Origin: Euonymus europaeus
Lineage: Eukaryota; Streptophyta; Magnoliopsida; Celastrales; Celastraceae
Length of the DNA stretch: 64,000 nt
Reading direction: 5' to 3'
Assembly: GCA_963580455.1 (NCBI GenBank)
Contig: OY756964.1
Location: forward strand, 5,084,001-5,148,000
The position numbers and the translations under genes are program-made. Positions 1-13,403 of the stretch are shown here, piece by piece. The notes under the pieces were generated by a model. That model was not told the origin of the DNA and did not search any database. It saw only the letters and a program-made list of their open reading frames with translations. Numbering within the stretch: position 1 is the first letter of the stretch; each line of letters opens with the position of its first letter.

Positions 1-1411
1 ATCACATATATGTTGCTCTGCTTCTTGCAGAACTAATGATATGTGTTCTCCAGATTAGCTTATGAAAAGAATATCACTAAATCATCCATATTATCTCATT
101 AACATCGTATTTCTTTTTGTAAAATTTACAATGAAATATGATATTTCATTTTAAATTTTCCTAAAGTAAAAGAAGAAATTTAAATAAGTGGAACTCCACA
201 ACTAAATCCGAGGGCAAAATACAAAAGTCCTCGGAAAGATTGAACACCTGGGCTTTATTTGATGAACTTATGACCAAGTGATCAACAACAATATATAAAA
301 CGTGGATAACTATATGATAAATGATAAGAAGCGAAGGGGGTAAGGTTTGATTTACAATTTGCAGCTTCTTTGAACTGATGAAAGACCTTGCCGGCACAGC
401 TTTCCATTGCCAAAACAAGAACCAAAAATACCTCTATTTGAGCAAACTCAACCTGCACCAGTACACACTGAGGAATATATGAGAGATGATAAAATGAAAG
501 AGTTAACAAATTACTAGCTATGGAAAGTGGAAACGAATATCAATGACAAGGAGAATACATGGCAAACTTCATATATCTTTAGCTTCACAAGTGCAAGTGC
601 ATGAAAAAGAATGGTTACAAAAATTAATTACTGATAAGTAATTAAGTATAACCTCAAAACAGAACCTCCAGTAGTATGAAAATAACAAGGAGAATTCCAG
701 AAGAAACTACTGATTGTATTGATGATAGCAAAATAGAGATTACAAGGAAAATTGAATGAGAAAATTCCCCTGGCTTTCGAGGAGCACAGGAACCTCCCAC
801 TCTCTCTTTTTTGCTTTTTTTCTGAATGATTCCCTCCTGACCACTACGCCTCCTAAAAACAGAAAACACTAAACACGATCTACTAATAAGAACACTACAG
901 GTGGACTAATGAGCTACCAACACATCACACCTTAGCTTTGCCCTTCCTGCTATACTGCTTAGTGAGAGGTGGCTTAACAATTACACAGCATCTCAAAGCC
1001 GATATCCCATTGACAGGTTACCTCCCAAAGGCAAGGGATGCATGGTTAACAAATTGCTGCTAGTTACAAAAGGAAAGGATGAATATACCGAAATAACTTC
1101 ATTATTCTATCTAAGTAAATAACTATGATGGCTTGCTATGACAATTTACTAATTGGATCTCTCTAAGAATACAGTATTGACCCCCTCTAAGACGTTACAT
1201 AAAAAGGTCCCAATAATTTAATAACACAGTCCATATATTTTTGTAATTCTCCTCTCCTTCACATTTCAGATTTTTGGAGAACTACGGCTGAAAAAGAAAC
1301 CCAGGCAAAGATAAAATTAAGATAATTTAATAACACAATAAAACAGAAGCTGACCTTGACCATAAAAATATATGCGTCTGTGGCGGGTGACCAATTAAAT
1401 GGATAAAAAGA
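1..1411. other. 3' flank of the BAR-domain gene, no gene recognised
   Basis: AT-rich sequence downstream of the stop codon of the minus-strand gene that ends at 1412. Short ORFs exist on both strands but none resembles a known protein or has a supporting exon structure. Part of it is probably the 3' untranslated region of that gene. I see no RNA gene or repeat here. Confidence 0.5.
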
Positions 1412-4400
1412 CTACGAGGCTCCAGAATTACGTCCACTTTGAACAGTTTGACTAACAATCTTTATGCCATCAGATGGTATCTGGTCTAAAGATAAGGATA
1501 TAGGTGTTAGAGGTGGTGAGGCAATTTCTTCAGCCATATCTGTAGTCTGCAAGAGCTCAACTGATTTGGGCACCTGCATTGTTGTCTCCATAGGACTGCT
1601 TGACGGTATGGAGAAACTGCAAGTTATGGCCTGAGAAGGGGTTGGCAGTGGAGATGCTGCATTTAATTTATTTGTCCGGGGAAGAACTTGACCTTTGGAC
1701 ATCAAGGGAGCTGAATGACCAACCAATCCTACCGGTCTTGAAGACTTTGATGTTGGGATGGAAGGGGGCCTCGGCAGCTCATGAAGCTCACTAATTTTAG
1801 GTGATGAGATAAAAGTACGGGAAGCACTCAGAGATACTTTTGGGAATACTGATGGTTTTTGAGGCACTGACTTACGCAATAGAGGCCCAGAAAACAGCTG
1901 AGGATGCTCCACCGTCACAGGCTTAGGCCCTGGTTTACGCATAAGAGGACCAGAAAAAGCCTGTCTTTTGATTTTTTTGGAATTAGAAGAATCAAGCTGG
2001 GAAATTATGAGTCCATCAGTCAAAGCAGGACGCAGTTGACCAGAGAGAGTATTGCTGTTGCTTTCTCTGAGAACTGGCTCCGAACGTTTCACAGTGAATT
2101 GTGAAGATTTCTTGTTACCCAGCATTTCTTCATATTTCTTTGGTACAAGGGGTGATGAATGCCACAAATTGTTTGAGCGGCCGCTCAAACTTGATTCAAA
2201 TGTACGATGAATTGCGTTACCTTTTCCTGTAGAATATGAACTTTCTGTATTAACTGGGGTGGGTAGTACATACGTGTTGAACTTGTGCGTTGACGATGGC
2301 CGCGTTTGCTTCATCTTTTCAGATGGATTGGACTTATTTTCAAAAAACAGTGGTGCTGATAGGCTGCCTGGCCCGAATTCCCCCCTATAAGAAAAGGAAC
2401 GCCTGTATCTTTTGTTCAGATTGTCCTACAGATTCAACAGAAGAAAAGTGTAAATTGCTTGCCCTGCTTCATCTCAAAGGCTAATTTTTTTTAATTTAAA
2501 GTATGAGGGGAAAAACAGCAAATATGCCGACTAAAGCAGAAACAAGTTTTGCCAAGCAAACACATGTTTTCTTCTTTCCCTTAGATTAGCCAAAAAAAAA
2601 AGGCACAAAATAATTAGTCCTTTTTGGCAAAACATAGAATTATTCAATAAGCCAGTCCATCCCAACAAGATAACTTTGGATGATTCAGAAAAATACTAGC
2701 AATACATATTAGAATGCTGCTAAATGATCACATTATCATTGATTAATGTATGTTTGATTTTCCACACAAAAAAAAAGTTGTCATTGGATCAAGTTCACAA
2801 GGACCGTTAAGAAATATAGGAGAGCACATATTTTGAAAGTCATCAAAATATATCAAGTAACAGTCTTTATGTGTCCATTAACAGGCAATGTGTGCCATTG
2901 CACTGATCTCAACATGCTCGTTTGGCATAGATGTGCACTAATATTGAGCAGGTTAAGGTTTGACCATCATGAAGGGAGAAATGTATAACCAGAGTAGGTT
3001 CATTACCTTCGAAGTTTCTAATCTTGCAACATGGGGAATTGTAATGACTTCCTGATCCACCTGCAGAAATTGATTTAATAGTTAAATCAAAATGAAAGCA
3101 AATACACCAAATTGCCACGTCTCAGATTCAAAAGGTAAAAGACAATTTCATTGTCATCTGCAGTAGCATAAAACAGCTCCAGAAGAGGTTTCTAACTGAA
3201 GTGATAATGATTCTGGATTGTTCAACAGCAAAAAGCTTTTGCTATTCTTCTAGAGCTTTAGGCGAGCTCACAAACTTTTGAAAGTAATCCTTCATCTAGT
3301 GCGAAATAAAATCTATGTGGCTGACAGCAGATGGTATTACGAAGACATCAATAAACTTTTACCACTTTGAATTCTTTCACGTCATGCCTTATCTTTTATA
3401 TATGCACAGAAGGTTTTTGTTCAAAAATAGCAATAAACATATAAAAGAGTTTGCCTTTTAATTAATTTTCTTCAACACAGCAACACAATGGTGTGTCAAC
3501 AACTAGAAGGCGAAAGATCCTCACCTCCATTGAGTTTCTAGACGTAGAAACATCATCTTGCTGATTGTCATGTTGTGAATAGTCAAAGCTCAACTCCCCA
3601 TCAATTGTATCATCCTCATCATCATCCTCTACATCATAACCTTCATCTCCATCATCATCTTCAAGCCCACTGAAGTGGTAATCAATATGTTGTTGTTCAG
3701 AGACTGATTTCACATGTGGCTCGACAATTTCAAGAGACTTTAGAGATTTCTTGAAGAAGCACAGCTGCTTCCAATAAGAAAGAAAGCATATGAAAAATTA
3801 GCAAGAGAAAAGCATTGGAATGCCTGTAATAAGATGAGTTAGAAGATAGGCAAGGAGGGAAAGAAAACCTGAGCGGCATGGTGCCTAGCTGCCTGTGTAA
3901 GAAGACTTCTGGATTGACCTTGCTTAAGAGATTTCAAACGAAAGACAAAGAGAGTTGCCTCCTCATCATATTCTTCGTGAGCTGCTTGTAGCTGCTGTGC
4001 AGAAATACTCTCACCCCTTCCGCCTTTTGATCTCCCCTTTTCTCGGTATGTAGCTATCATGTGCTCATATACATCTCTGCCAATAAAGTACAAAACATGG
4101 GAGAAATTCATCTCAAGAGATCAGCCACGCGTATATTGACAAGTGTGTTCAAAATTTAAGGTGTGCCCAGCTGGAAATTACGTGTGCATCTGTGTATGTG
4201 TTTGTAAAAGAAAATTGCAAACCTTTTCTCATCACATTGTCGTTTCATCTCCTGTATCAAGATAAAAGAACAATCATTGATGATTGAGCATTAATCCCAG
4301 TAAAAAGTAGGACTGCTCATGTGCAAACAGAATACACCAATGCAATAATATGTGGCAAAGTCAGTAACAATTACACTGTCAAATTTTGCTGATGACACTT

Positions 4401-6500
4401 AAGCATTGGCTAAGGATTCCCATCTTTTAGACAAGGAAATAATGATTGATAACTGATAAGCCAAAGGTTTTGGACGTGAGAAACTGCCAAAGGAGCAAGA
4501 GATAAGAGAGCTGAAAGTCCATCAAGCCCTAACTGGTAACTACTAATTCTAATCTGAATTATCATCTCCTAGCACTTAATGGAAATCAAGAAAATGTTTT
4601 AAAAAGGTAGTTTTTCTCTCATCTCTAAACTGGTTCATCTTGATAAAATGTGCAATAGTTATCTCAGCAAACAATTACTCTCTTCTTTTCTAATTCTATC
4701 AAGTTGAACTACAATGCTATCACCACAAGTACAAACTACAAAGACCAGGAAAAAGACATTGATGCAAAATGCAAGATGAAAAATCCATGTTGGGGGGGGA
4801 GGTTGAGAATAGTGGCTGCAATAATTACTAGTTCGTATATGCTAAAAGGAAGAACTATGGCCAAGCTCAGGTAGACAAACCTCTACCGTTTGAAGTTCAT
4901 TGAGAAGGGACTCCGATGGAACTGTGATTGTTTGGAATATATGACAACGCTGCAGAATGTAAATTGCAATTCAGTAGAAAGAGCGAAAGATAATCTATTC
5001 GTGATGGATGCTAGTAATATTTATAAGAACTCACATAGTTATCAACAAGTTTCTGTAATTCAAACTGCACTTTTCCCAGCATAAGCAAAACTTTACCTGC
5101 AAGGAAGAAAAAAAATGCATATACATCTATGTATATATAAATATAAGCATCCTGAACTCCACTTTTTCAGAAAAAAAATTACACATAGCAAGAGACACAT
5201 TCTCAATAAACCAAGTGATCAACAACCATTCTTCGAGAATTGGCTAGAGAAATTCGCAAGCAGAAAATCTTTGCGATAGAAAGCTAGCTTCTAGCTTATC
5301 ACGCCATTATAAATAAATTGCTTGAATTACTTATGCGACTAAGGAAAAAAAAGGTTGACGCAATCAACGTTATATTCACTTACCACATAAAAATTAAGAA
5401 AATAGAAGTTTATATTCACTTACCACTCTCTTCATCATCATTTAATGCAGTTTTCTCAAGAAGGCAAGCACCCATTTCCCGCAATGACTCCGAAAATTCT
5501 GAAGATAAATGAAAGTACGTTAGAGAAGTTTCTTAAAATGAGAACACAAAAAGATAATCGAACTGAAAATTTCCTCAGTAAATCAGAGAGTCCGATAATT
5601 ACATTACAGGTGTAAAATAAATGAATCTTTGCTGTGAGTGACAACAACGGAAAAATGAGCCCCATGCCCAGTTAAGAAGTGTTCAAAACCAGGAAAATAA
5701 CAATAACTCAAAAAAAAAGGAAGAATAAGTACCATAAGCACTATTAGCTGTTGCTGCAGCAGCAGAAAGTAATCTATCGTAGCAATCTCTCATGTCCTCC
5801 ATGTCCTGCATGTGCAATACCAAATGCACAAACATAAGCGACTATTGTTAAGATTGCCTATTATAGTGAAACACAAGCTTTGGGCTTTATGTTTGCCCAT
5901 AAAAAACTATTAAGTTGGTGCACTTTCAACTAACTCTTCGCAAGGACAGTAACTTTACCTCCCCAAAACTCCAGCACTACCTGAAGAGGCAATGGAATAA
6001 TTTTAATCGTTTATGTTTCTCACAGCATTATAGATTTGATCCGTAAATAAACAAAGCAGGCCTGAATTCGGTGATATATACACGATTTGATCCAATATTA
6101 GCAATAAATTATGTGAAAAGCCTGCGCTATGAACAATTTTCGAGAATTTCACTGTCATCAACTCTGAAAATTGATGGCTACTATGGAAATAACCAACAAA
6201 AAAAACTGCAATCGGCTCACTGTAAAACCCTAACAATCACTGGGGATATGAGCTGGGAACAAGAAGAATTTCCTGATTAGGAGCCAATTACCAGTAATAC
6301 TTGATTTTTCGGTTTCAATCCATTTTTCAGCAAGCAAACAGAGAGAGAAAGATGAGAATCGATATGCGTACCCGAGAAGCCTGAGCTAGCTGGTCCAATT
6401 GACCCAGAGTGCGGAGATCCCTACGGTCCTTGGAAGAGTCTGCGAGCGGACCCTGCCCGTGAAGTGCAAATCCTCGTAGCTTTCTAAGAGAAGTCTTCAT
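1412..6500 (-). CDS. BAR-domain protein, At2g33490-like
   Basis: Ten exons on the minus strand join in frame: 6500-6372, 5805-5733, 5498-5424, 5096-5035, 4949-4881, 4251-4223, 4076-3869, 3764-3525, 3060-3007 and 2425-1412, about 650 residues. The start MKTSLRKLRGFALHGQG and the segment DMEDMRDCYDRLLSAAAATA match the plant family of uncharacterised hydroxyproline-rich proteins such as At2g33490. The first ~280 residues form the helical BAR-like region, which in this superfamily binds and bends membranes. An Asp/Glu-rich stretch follows, encoded around 3600-3680. The last exon encodes a Ser/Pro-rich, probably disordered tail that includes the family motif KFNTYVLPTP and several SGPLxRK repeats. 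All splice sites are GT-AG and the phases agree, so the gene looks intact. The biochemical role is unknown; membrane binding is inferred from the fold. Confidence 0.88.
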
Positions 6501-8172
6501 TTTCTCCTTTTCCTTGTAGAGAAAACTGAAATTCCTCTCCGTTTATGATGTCTCTGTGAATTCAATTTGATTGACAGAACTAGAAGAAGAAGAAGCAAGA
6601 AAGAAACTATAAACGGGAAATGAATCATGAATGGTCCACTAATAAATAAATAATAACTAATTAATTTAACCCTCTAATTACATTTTTCTCCAGTTAAACA
6701 CCGATTAGACAAAAATTGAATACATACCTTGGATTATCACTCATCTTTCCATTGCTATAATGATGGTCAATTCATTGAAACACATGAATACGTATAATTT
6801 GTAAATGATTACATGTATACCCCAATAAATAAAAAGAAGAAGAATAGAAAATGATCCATTGATGTTGAGTTGTTGACTATTAATTGAATATATACATTTG
6901 TTTCCTTCTCGCTTTTGGAATGTTTTTTTTTTATGGGTTATAAGTCTTTCAATCAAGTCGTCAAACTTCCAAGGTGAGGTTAAGATTGATTGATCATTTT
7001 TTTATTTTGATCATAAGTCGGTAATTGAAAAGTTTGATTTGTTTGAATATAATAATTTGATTAATATTTAGTTATTCATTTATTATATTAAAACAAATCG
7101 AAATATTAGATTATCGAACTGTGATATTTAAACATTATTAAAATAAAAATGATAATCTTTTAAAAGTTCACTTAACCCTTCAAAGGTGTATTTAAAAAAA
7201 AGCAACAGTAATATCTCCACCTAAACAACACGCTTAAATCAAACAAGAAGGTCAAGTGGAAAAACTAGACTTCAGACTTTCTCTGGTCAATAAAACGTGT
7301 TTTGAGGAGCTCACGCCATTGACGACGATCCTTTTCACTCTCAATTTTTCTCTAAACAAATGTATTGTTTTCTGCAGCTTGTTCACAATTCACATAGAAC
7401 GAGCGGACAAGAAGAAGCCCGATGAAAGGTTAATCTCGCTTGTTGGGTTGATTTTACCTTAATTTTTTATATTATATTTGTGCGTTTTAATTACCATTCA
7501 CAATGTACAAAGGAACCATTCCGTTACAGGCTACTACCAATGCAAACACAAACACCGTAACTCAGTTAGAGAATCAAATGATATGTAATTTCAAATCCCG
7601 AGTTCGAGCTTCTATCCTTCCCTAATTCCAAAAATAACACTACTGATGCAAACACCATCTTACCCATGAGTAGTTCATTCGGGCCATGAATTCATTCTCA
7701 AAGCAAAACTATATATTAACCACAAAAACAATTTTGGAAAGAGCAGCAACAGCTCTTCTCCGAAAGGAGAAATAGAACAGTAGTCCAAATCAAAACGTGA
7801 ATTTTGGCTTCCAACTGCAGTAGTGTTATTCCTTACGTAACTCCACAAATTAATTACTTCGAGTAATTTGATGACCAATTCCTCCACAAAAGTGTTGGCA
7901 AAGGTGGGGAAATGTACAATGACTCCATTTCCTGAAAAGAAAGGAATAAAAAGTTGGGTTGGGGTTGGGGAGAGACGAGAAGGAATAAAAAGTTGGGTTG
8001 GGGTTGGGGAGAGACGAGATTATTACCCAAGTTGGAACCCTAAACTTACAGCAAAGTCTAGCATAAACTGTAGAGCTTATATGTGACGGGAGATCAACTC
8101 AAAGGAATGCAAGAGATCAGCCGCATGGAACCAACCTGGATTCAAAAGGTAGCTAGGACAGTCAAGTGTGTT
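6501..8172. other. Intergenic: promoter side of the BAR gene and 3' side of PDHB
   Basis: AT-rich DNA between two minus-strand genes. The 5' leader and promoter of the BAR-domain gene should lie just above 6500. Apart from a 39-bp tandem duplication near 7.95 kb I see no gene. ORFs of 60-80 codons here have no recognisable similarity. Confidence 0.5.
7941..8018. repeat. Two perfect tandem copies of a 39-bp G-rich unit
   Basis: The unit at 7941-7979 is repeated without change at 7980-8018. Each copy contains GGGTTGGGGTTGGGG, a run of G tracts that could form a quadruplex. It lies ~150 bp beyond the stop codon of the minus-strand PDHB gene. Confidence 0.9.
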
Positions 8173-11100
8173 TTAGGCAGTTGCAGCCATTGGGACAGAT
8201 CTGTAGCAAGCTCTCTTGGCTGCACGGACTATATCATCAACCTGCAAAACCCAAAATCCATAGAGTATTTATATGAACTTAATTTGCAATTCGACGATCT
8301 GAAGCCCCTACTAATAGAAAGGATTGCAATGGACCAAACCCAAATAACACAGCTCCCAGAATGCTTATGTGATATGGCTATTGTACAGTACCCAAGAACC
8401 CCAATTACTACCCGCAACAAGGGAAAAAGGGAAGGAAAGAAATGAAGAAAAAAAAATTCCCAGCAGAGAACCGGGAGGGATTAAAAAGAAAAAGACTGCA
8501 AAATGGAAGTGCCTTGATCTGCAGCAGCTTGTAACAGTATTCTACCAATAAGAAAGAGTCAGACCTGGGGGACTGCCATTCTCTCAAGATTGGCAGCGTA
8601 TGGCATGCAAACATCAGCTCCAGAGATTCTTTCAACTGGGGCATCAAGATAACCAAAGCTGTCCTCAACTACAGATGTGCTGTTAAGAATAAGAAACAGA
8701 ATAAGTACGCACAGAGCCCTGATTATTCAGCAAAAGTGAAAATATTTAAAAGAAAAATAAAAACCAGATTTCAGCACCAACACCATGCTGAGGAAATCCT
8801 TCTTCAACTGTCACCAGTCTACTGGTTTTCCTGACAGAAGAATTGATTGTGGCCCTATCCAGTGGCCTAATGGAACGTAAATTTATAACCTGCATTAATT
8901 AGATCAGTTACTCTTCCTCCAATCAGAAACACCAATTTATGATTACTTTGCGTTCCATCTAGCATCAATTTACCTCAGCACTAATTCCCTCTTTCTCAAG
9001 TGTCTCTGCTGCCTGGACATCAACAAAAATTCCATTATTCCTTTATGGAAAAGAAAGACCAATCTAGATGTAGTCTAAGTACATATAGGTTGCAATTTCA
9101 AATAAGCTCCAAGAGTAACTTTCTAAGTCAAAGAACTAAACTGCCAGCACCTCACTTAGATATTGCATCGTACGGGCGTGCTTTAAGTTAATTTCCCTTG
9201 TTGGAATAAAAATTCCGAAGAAAAGGCGACAGCAGGAAAAACAACACCTTAGTGCAAAATTGAAGAATACACCAAGCAGGACATTTAGACAACAGTGGAT
9301 CAAAGATGAGGTTCTACAAAATTGTTTTACTTCCTCCTTGAACAGAGTTCATAAAAAAATTATTTGACATGATTAAGAACCACATAACTGTCGGTATCAG
9401 GTATATTCTATGAGGAACCAAGAATTGCACACAAACCTTGAGCGCATAGCCAACCATTTTTGAAAATGCTGTAATCGTCACATCCTTTCCTTCTCTCTCA
9501 ATCTGTCAAAGAAGAGAGAATTTTAAGGTGGAATAGAGAGAAGAAACTGTCATAGAGCAAGGTGTTCAAAAAATAACATGACTACAAAAGCATCAAAAAC
9601 AATAACATATTTCAAAAGATAATTCATTAGGAAAAGTAATACCTTAGCTTTCCCAATTGGAAGGCAAAAGCTGGAATCAAATACTTCATCAGAAACAGGG
9701 AAGGACTCACCATACCTGAATCATGACAAAAGTCAACGTAAAATAATAGTGAAGAGATAGAATAAGAAAAATAGCTCAGTGCAATGAACCAGCCCATGAT
9801 AAATTACTCACAATAACTCATTTTCAAGAAACACAACAGGATCTGGGTCCCTTATTGCAGCTTTTAGCAGTCCACGAGCATCTTCAGATGAGTATGGGGA
9901 TAGCACTTTCAAACCAGGGCAAGAGGCATACCACGCTGCATAACACTGCATAATAAACAAGATGGAAAAAAGGAAGAAATAATAAGCACATCCAGGGGAG
10001 AGAGAAACCAATAAGCATACCCGGGGGGAGAAAGATAAGACTTGAGAGAGTGAGCAAAAACACAGGACCTGTGGGAGGCCAGTATTAACAAGATGACGAG
10101 GTGAAGGGGATAAGATCATACATGTGAATGTTGGGCACCAACTCCAGCAGCAGCCCCATTGGGTCCTCTGAAAACAATTGGCACAGATATCTGGCCAGCA
10201 GACATGTAGTTTGATTTCGCAGCAGAATTTATGATGTGATCGATTGCCTACAGAACACGACAGAACAAGGATTTACTACGAAATTTATCAGAACTAATAC
10301 AATAGAATAATTCAATTGCAAGAATGGAAATCAAACATCAAGCGAACAATAATAGAACAAATGCCAATAAGGTAAAAAAGAAGAAGAAGAAAGCAAACAA
10401 CTCTCATGCACAAGGCTCCCGTAATGATCAAGGTCAAGACAAGCTAGATGTACGCGGACCTTATCTTCACATAATACAGTATGTGAAAAGGTTGTCCAGG
10501 GATTAAACTTATGACCTCTAGGTTGGACCACTGCAACTCTATCACTAGGCCACATGTTTGCTTGTAATTTTTTCTAAATTACGAGTACAATTCAGGTCCA
10601 TATCAAGGTTCATACAATGGAAGAAGCAAGCAAAAGCACTCTTCCCAGCAAACAAACGAGTGAAACTTAGCTCGAGTGTCGGCATATTATGAATGAAAAG
10701 ACTTCCATATTATACCGTGAAGGTTCTATCTGTTTCAAGCAAACTAAATTAGGAGCACACTAGAAATCCAAACCAAACCAGAAAACACAAAATGCCTAAT
10801 GCAAACCAGTCAACATCAAGAGCACATTGAGAAACATTTAACGTGGATTTGGCATCAACCATATGCAGATCAAGGATAACATATATATAAACACGTCTTA
10901 TCATGAAGTCATAAATTGTTCCAGCAATCCAGTTATGGGAGAAAGTAGTTTCTCAAGGAACAGAATCAAAAGAATGCGTACCTCAGTCACCTCACATTCA
11001 GAAAACAAATTTTAAGCCACATAATAATAATAAAAAAAACATCATCAGCATATAGATATCCTGATTTCTTTCCTCAAAAGAGGAAGATGTCAAGCCCTTA

Positions 11101-12515
11101 CTGAATTTATCTTGCCAATATCTCTAAAAGATACGGCTTTAATAATTAATAACTCCTTAAGAATAAGATTCCGAATAGAATAGCACTTCAGTAAAATTAG
11201 ACAGAACTTGCAAACACAAATACACATTCAACAACACGGCCATTACTGAATCCAGTATACAAATCTGCTAACCTGCATTGAGAAGTTGAACGTCATAAAC
11301 TCCACAACAGGCTTAAGACCATAGTATGCAGCACCAACTCCAATCCCAGTAAAACCAGCCTGTAAGAAAAAACAATTTATAATCAGAACTATCAGTACAT
11401 AACATAACAAAACAAAACAAAAAAAACAGCCACGATGATAATCTTAACATCATACGTGCACTTCTTTTTCATTGGACACAGAACTGACAAGAAACTACAC
11501 TAACCTCAGTAATCGGGGTATCAAAAACCCTCTCAGGTCCATACTTGTCCAATAGCCCCTTGGAAATCTAAACATTACAGATAAGAAAAGCAAGTGGTGG
11601 ATCAACAAACTACAAATGCATGAAAGGTCTTCAACAAATATCTGAAATCACAGATTGATATATTTGAGAAGTCTAACCTTGTATGCACCTTGATATTCTC
11701 CAACCTAAAAATTGAATGACAATGAAAATAATCATCTGAACAGGAAACCTACAACTTAAAATGTCAGAGATAAGTCCGACTCCATTTTCCTCACCTCTTC
11801 ACCCATCAAAAAGACCTTAGGATCAGCTGACATTTCTTCGTCAAGGGCAGAGTTTAGAGCCTCCCTCACAGTCATCTGCAGAGAAATGATTTTCCATAAG
11901 AAAAGGAAAAATAATGCTTTTAAGAAAGATGAGAAATAGTTTCTTAAGAAATTGTCGAGCTTTCAAAAGGGGCATACATTTAAGAAGCTGTATTGGAAGA
12001 AGACATTTCTTCTAAAAATTTGAGCAAATAGAGAAACAAAGAAAACCAATTGGGAGCTCAAAAAAGTATCAGTAGCCTAACCCTTGACAGGATAAAAGAA
12101 ACATATCACGAGGAATAAATAATACTATTGATATAAAGCAACTAAAATAAAGACTGATGATATTCGACAATCGTGATCACAGTGACAAAGTGGCAGCTGA
12201 ACAACAAGTACACCAATTTATTCTCTGCCACAGTGACTTGAATCAAATTTAACAAACATACAATTATACAATCGAAGACACATTTACCTCTTTTGTTGCA
12301 GAGGCAAAACCTCTCCATGCTGATGCTGCAGGGCGAAGGTGTTGCAAGGGCTGTCCCAAAACCAGAAAAGCAAAGGGTAGCCACGTCAAATCATCGCAGA
12401 TATAATGAAATGGAACTATGAGCTAATAAGCTAACAAAATAAAAAAAATCTGGTATCAGATACCAGAAGGAAAGAGCATCGAAACACCCACCTTTTGGCT
12501 AATAATCCCCCACAT
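8173..12515 (-). CDS. PDHB: Pyruvate dehydrogenase E1 component subunit beta, mitochondrial
   Basis: E1 beta pairs with E1 alpha to decarboxylate pyruvate with thiamine diphosphate, feeding acetyl-CoA into the TCA cycle in the mitochondrial matrix. Fourteen exons join in frame: 12515-12492, 12350-12288, 11875-11795, 11704-11678, 11567-11505, 11359-11273, 10247-10122, 9945-9812, 9715-9643, 9502-9437, 9012-8974, 8889-8765, 8679-8565 and 8241-8173. The product is 363 residues, the usual plant length. Residues 1-29 are a basic, Ser/Ala-rich presequence without acidic residues until its end. The mature protein begins near [17 protein letters not shown]. Family motifs include [45 protein letters not shown] and the C-terminal RSIRPLD and [16 protein letters not shown]. 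The pyrimidine-binding domain is followed by the transketolase C-terminal domain. The start was chosen because the first 8-codon exon encodes a short presequence start, as in homologues. Confidence 0.95.
10390..10556 (-). mobile_element. Au-like SINE in PDHB intron 6
   Basis: Read on the minus strand from 10556, the sequence has a tRNA-like A box (TGGCCTAGTGATAGAG) and a B-box region (GGTCATAAGTTTAATCCC). Then come AAGGTCCGCGTAC and CGGGAGCCTTGTGCA, which match conserved blocks of the plant Au SINE family as I remember it. A pyrimidine-rich T tail ends it near 10390. It has the same orientation as PDHB. I found no clear target-site duplication, so the edges are approximate. Confidence 0.7.
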
Positions 12516-13288
12516 TTCTTCCTCTTTAATACAACGCTGCTTAAATCACCAAATAAAATTTAATCAATTGAACCTCCAAAAATTCGGCATACTACTACAG
12601 CACAAACAAAAATTACTCGATAACAATTTTCGGGTCTCCATTTTGTCAGAATTAAGAACGTATAACAATGAAACAATGAATCTTGAGAAGATATTGAATC
12701 CAAAATTCAAAGGGCAAATAAATATTAAAAAAAAACTATGAAGAAGGTCGCCATTGAAATCCATTAAACTAAAAAGAAATCCAGATTCATACAACAGAAA
12801 GAAGAGTAGAAGCACTCAATTAAAGCATATTCAGGAGGAGCAAACAGGCAAGTTACGGCCCATACCTGGAGCCCGATCGGATCGACGACGAGATTTGAAA
12901 TGGACGCCGAGAAGAGTCACCACTTTCACTGGTCTCGTTATTAATTATTTGCTTTTGTTCTTTAATTTATTTGTTAATTTTGGTGCAATCCTCCAACCGA
13001 TCAGAATGTTAGGAGCCGTTTGATGCGAAATCAGACGCATCGTCACTGTAGTGCGATGCATTCAAACGATTCCTAAATTGCAGCTATTCCGTTTTTTCTA
13101 CTTCCGACACGTGGCCCTAGATGGTTACGATGGTAACTAGAGCTGAACTCCTTAGGGGTATTATGGGAAAGATAATCCACCTGAGGGTCAAACATGACAA
13201 ACTTTTATAATGATATCGTTTCCTTGATCTGGTACAGGTTCTTCCGTTTGGCATCCCAGTGAGAAGTCCGATAGCCCACAGCAGCAGC
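12516..13288. other. PDHB 5' leader and promoter region
   Basis: Sequence upstream of the PDHB start codon on the minus strand. A GC-richer stretch at 12850-12930 is the likely transcription start region. No other gene is visible. The Mutator-like element begins at its far end, ~0.77 kb from the PDHB ATG. Confidence 0.45.
13280..13288. repeat. Left 9-bp target-site duplication of the KI-MULE
   Basis: AGCAGCAGC occurs at 13280-13288 and again at 24558-24566 directly after the right end. Nine bases is the normal duplication length for Mutator elements. The caveat is that the sequence is a trinucleotide repeat, and the left inverted repeat starts four bases further in. Confidence 0.65.
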
Positions 13289-13292
13289 ACCA

Positions 13293-13403
13293 GGGGAAAT
13301 TTGGCAAAGTAACCCGTTTTACAATATTTTTTTGCAAAGTAACCCTTTTTCTAGAAAACATAAATTGTAGCCCTTTTGACCAATGAAAGGTCTCAAATGC
13401 CCT
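13293..13403 (+). repeat. Left terminal inverted repeat of the KI-MULE
   Basis: About 110 bp beginning GGGGAAATTTGGCAAAGTAA. It aligns with the reverse complement of 24447-24557 through GTAGCCCTTTTGACCA and AAAGGTCTCAAATGCCC, with scattered substitutions and short indels. Confidence 0.88.
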
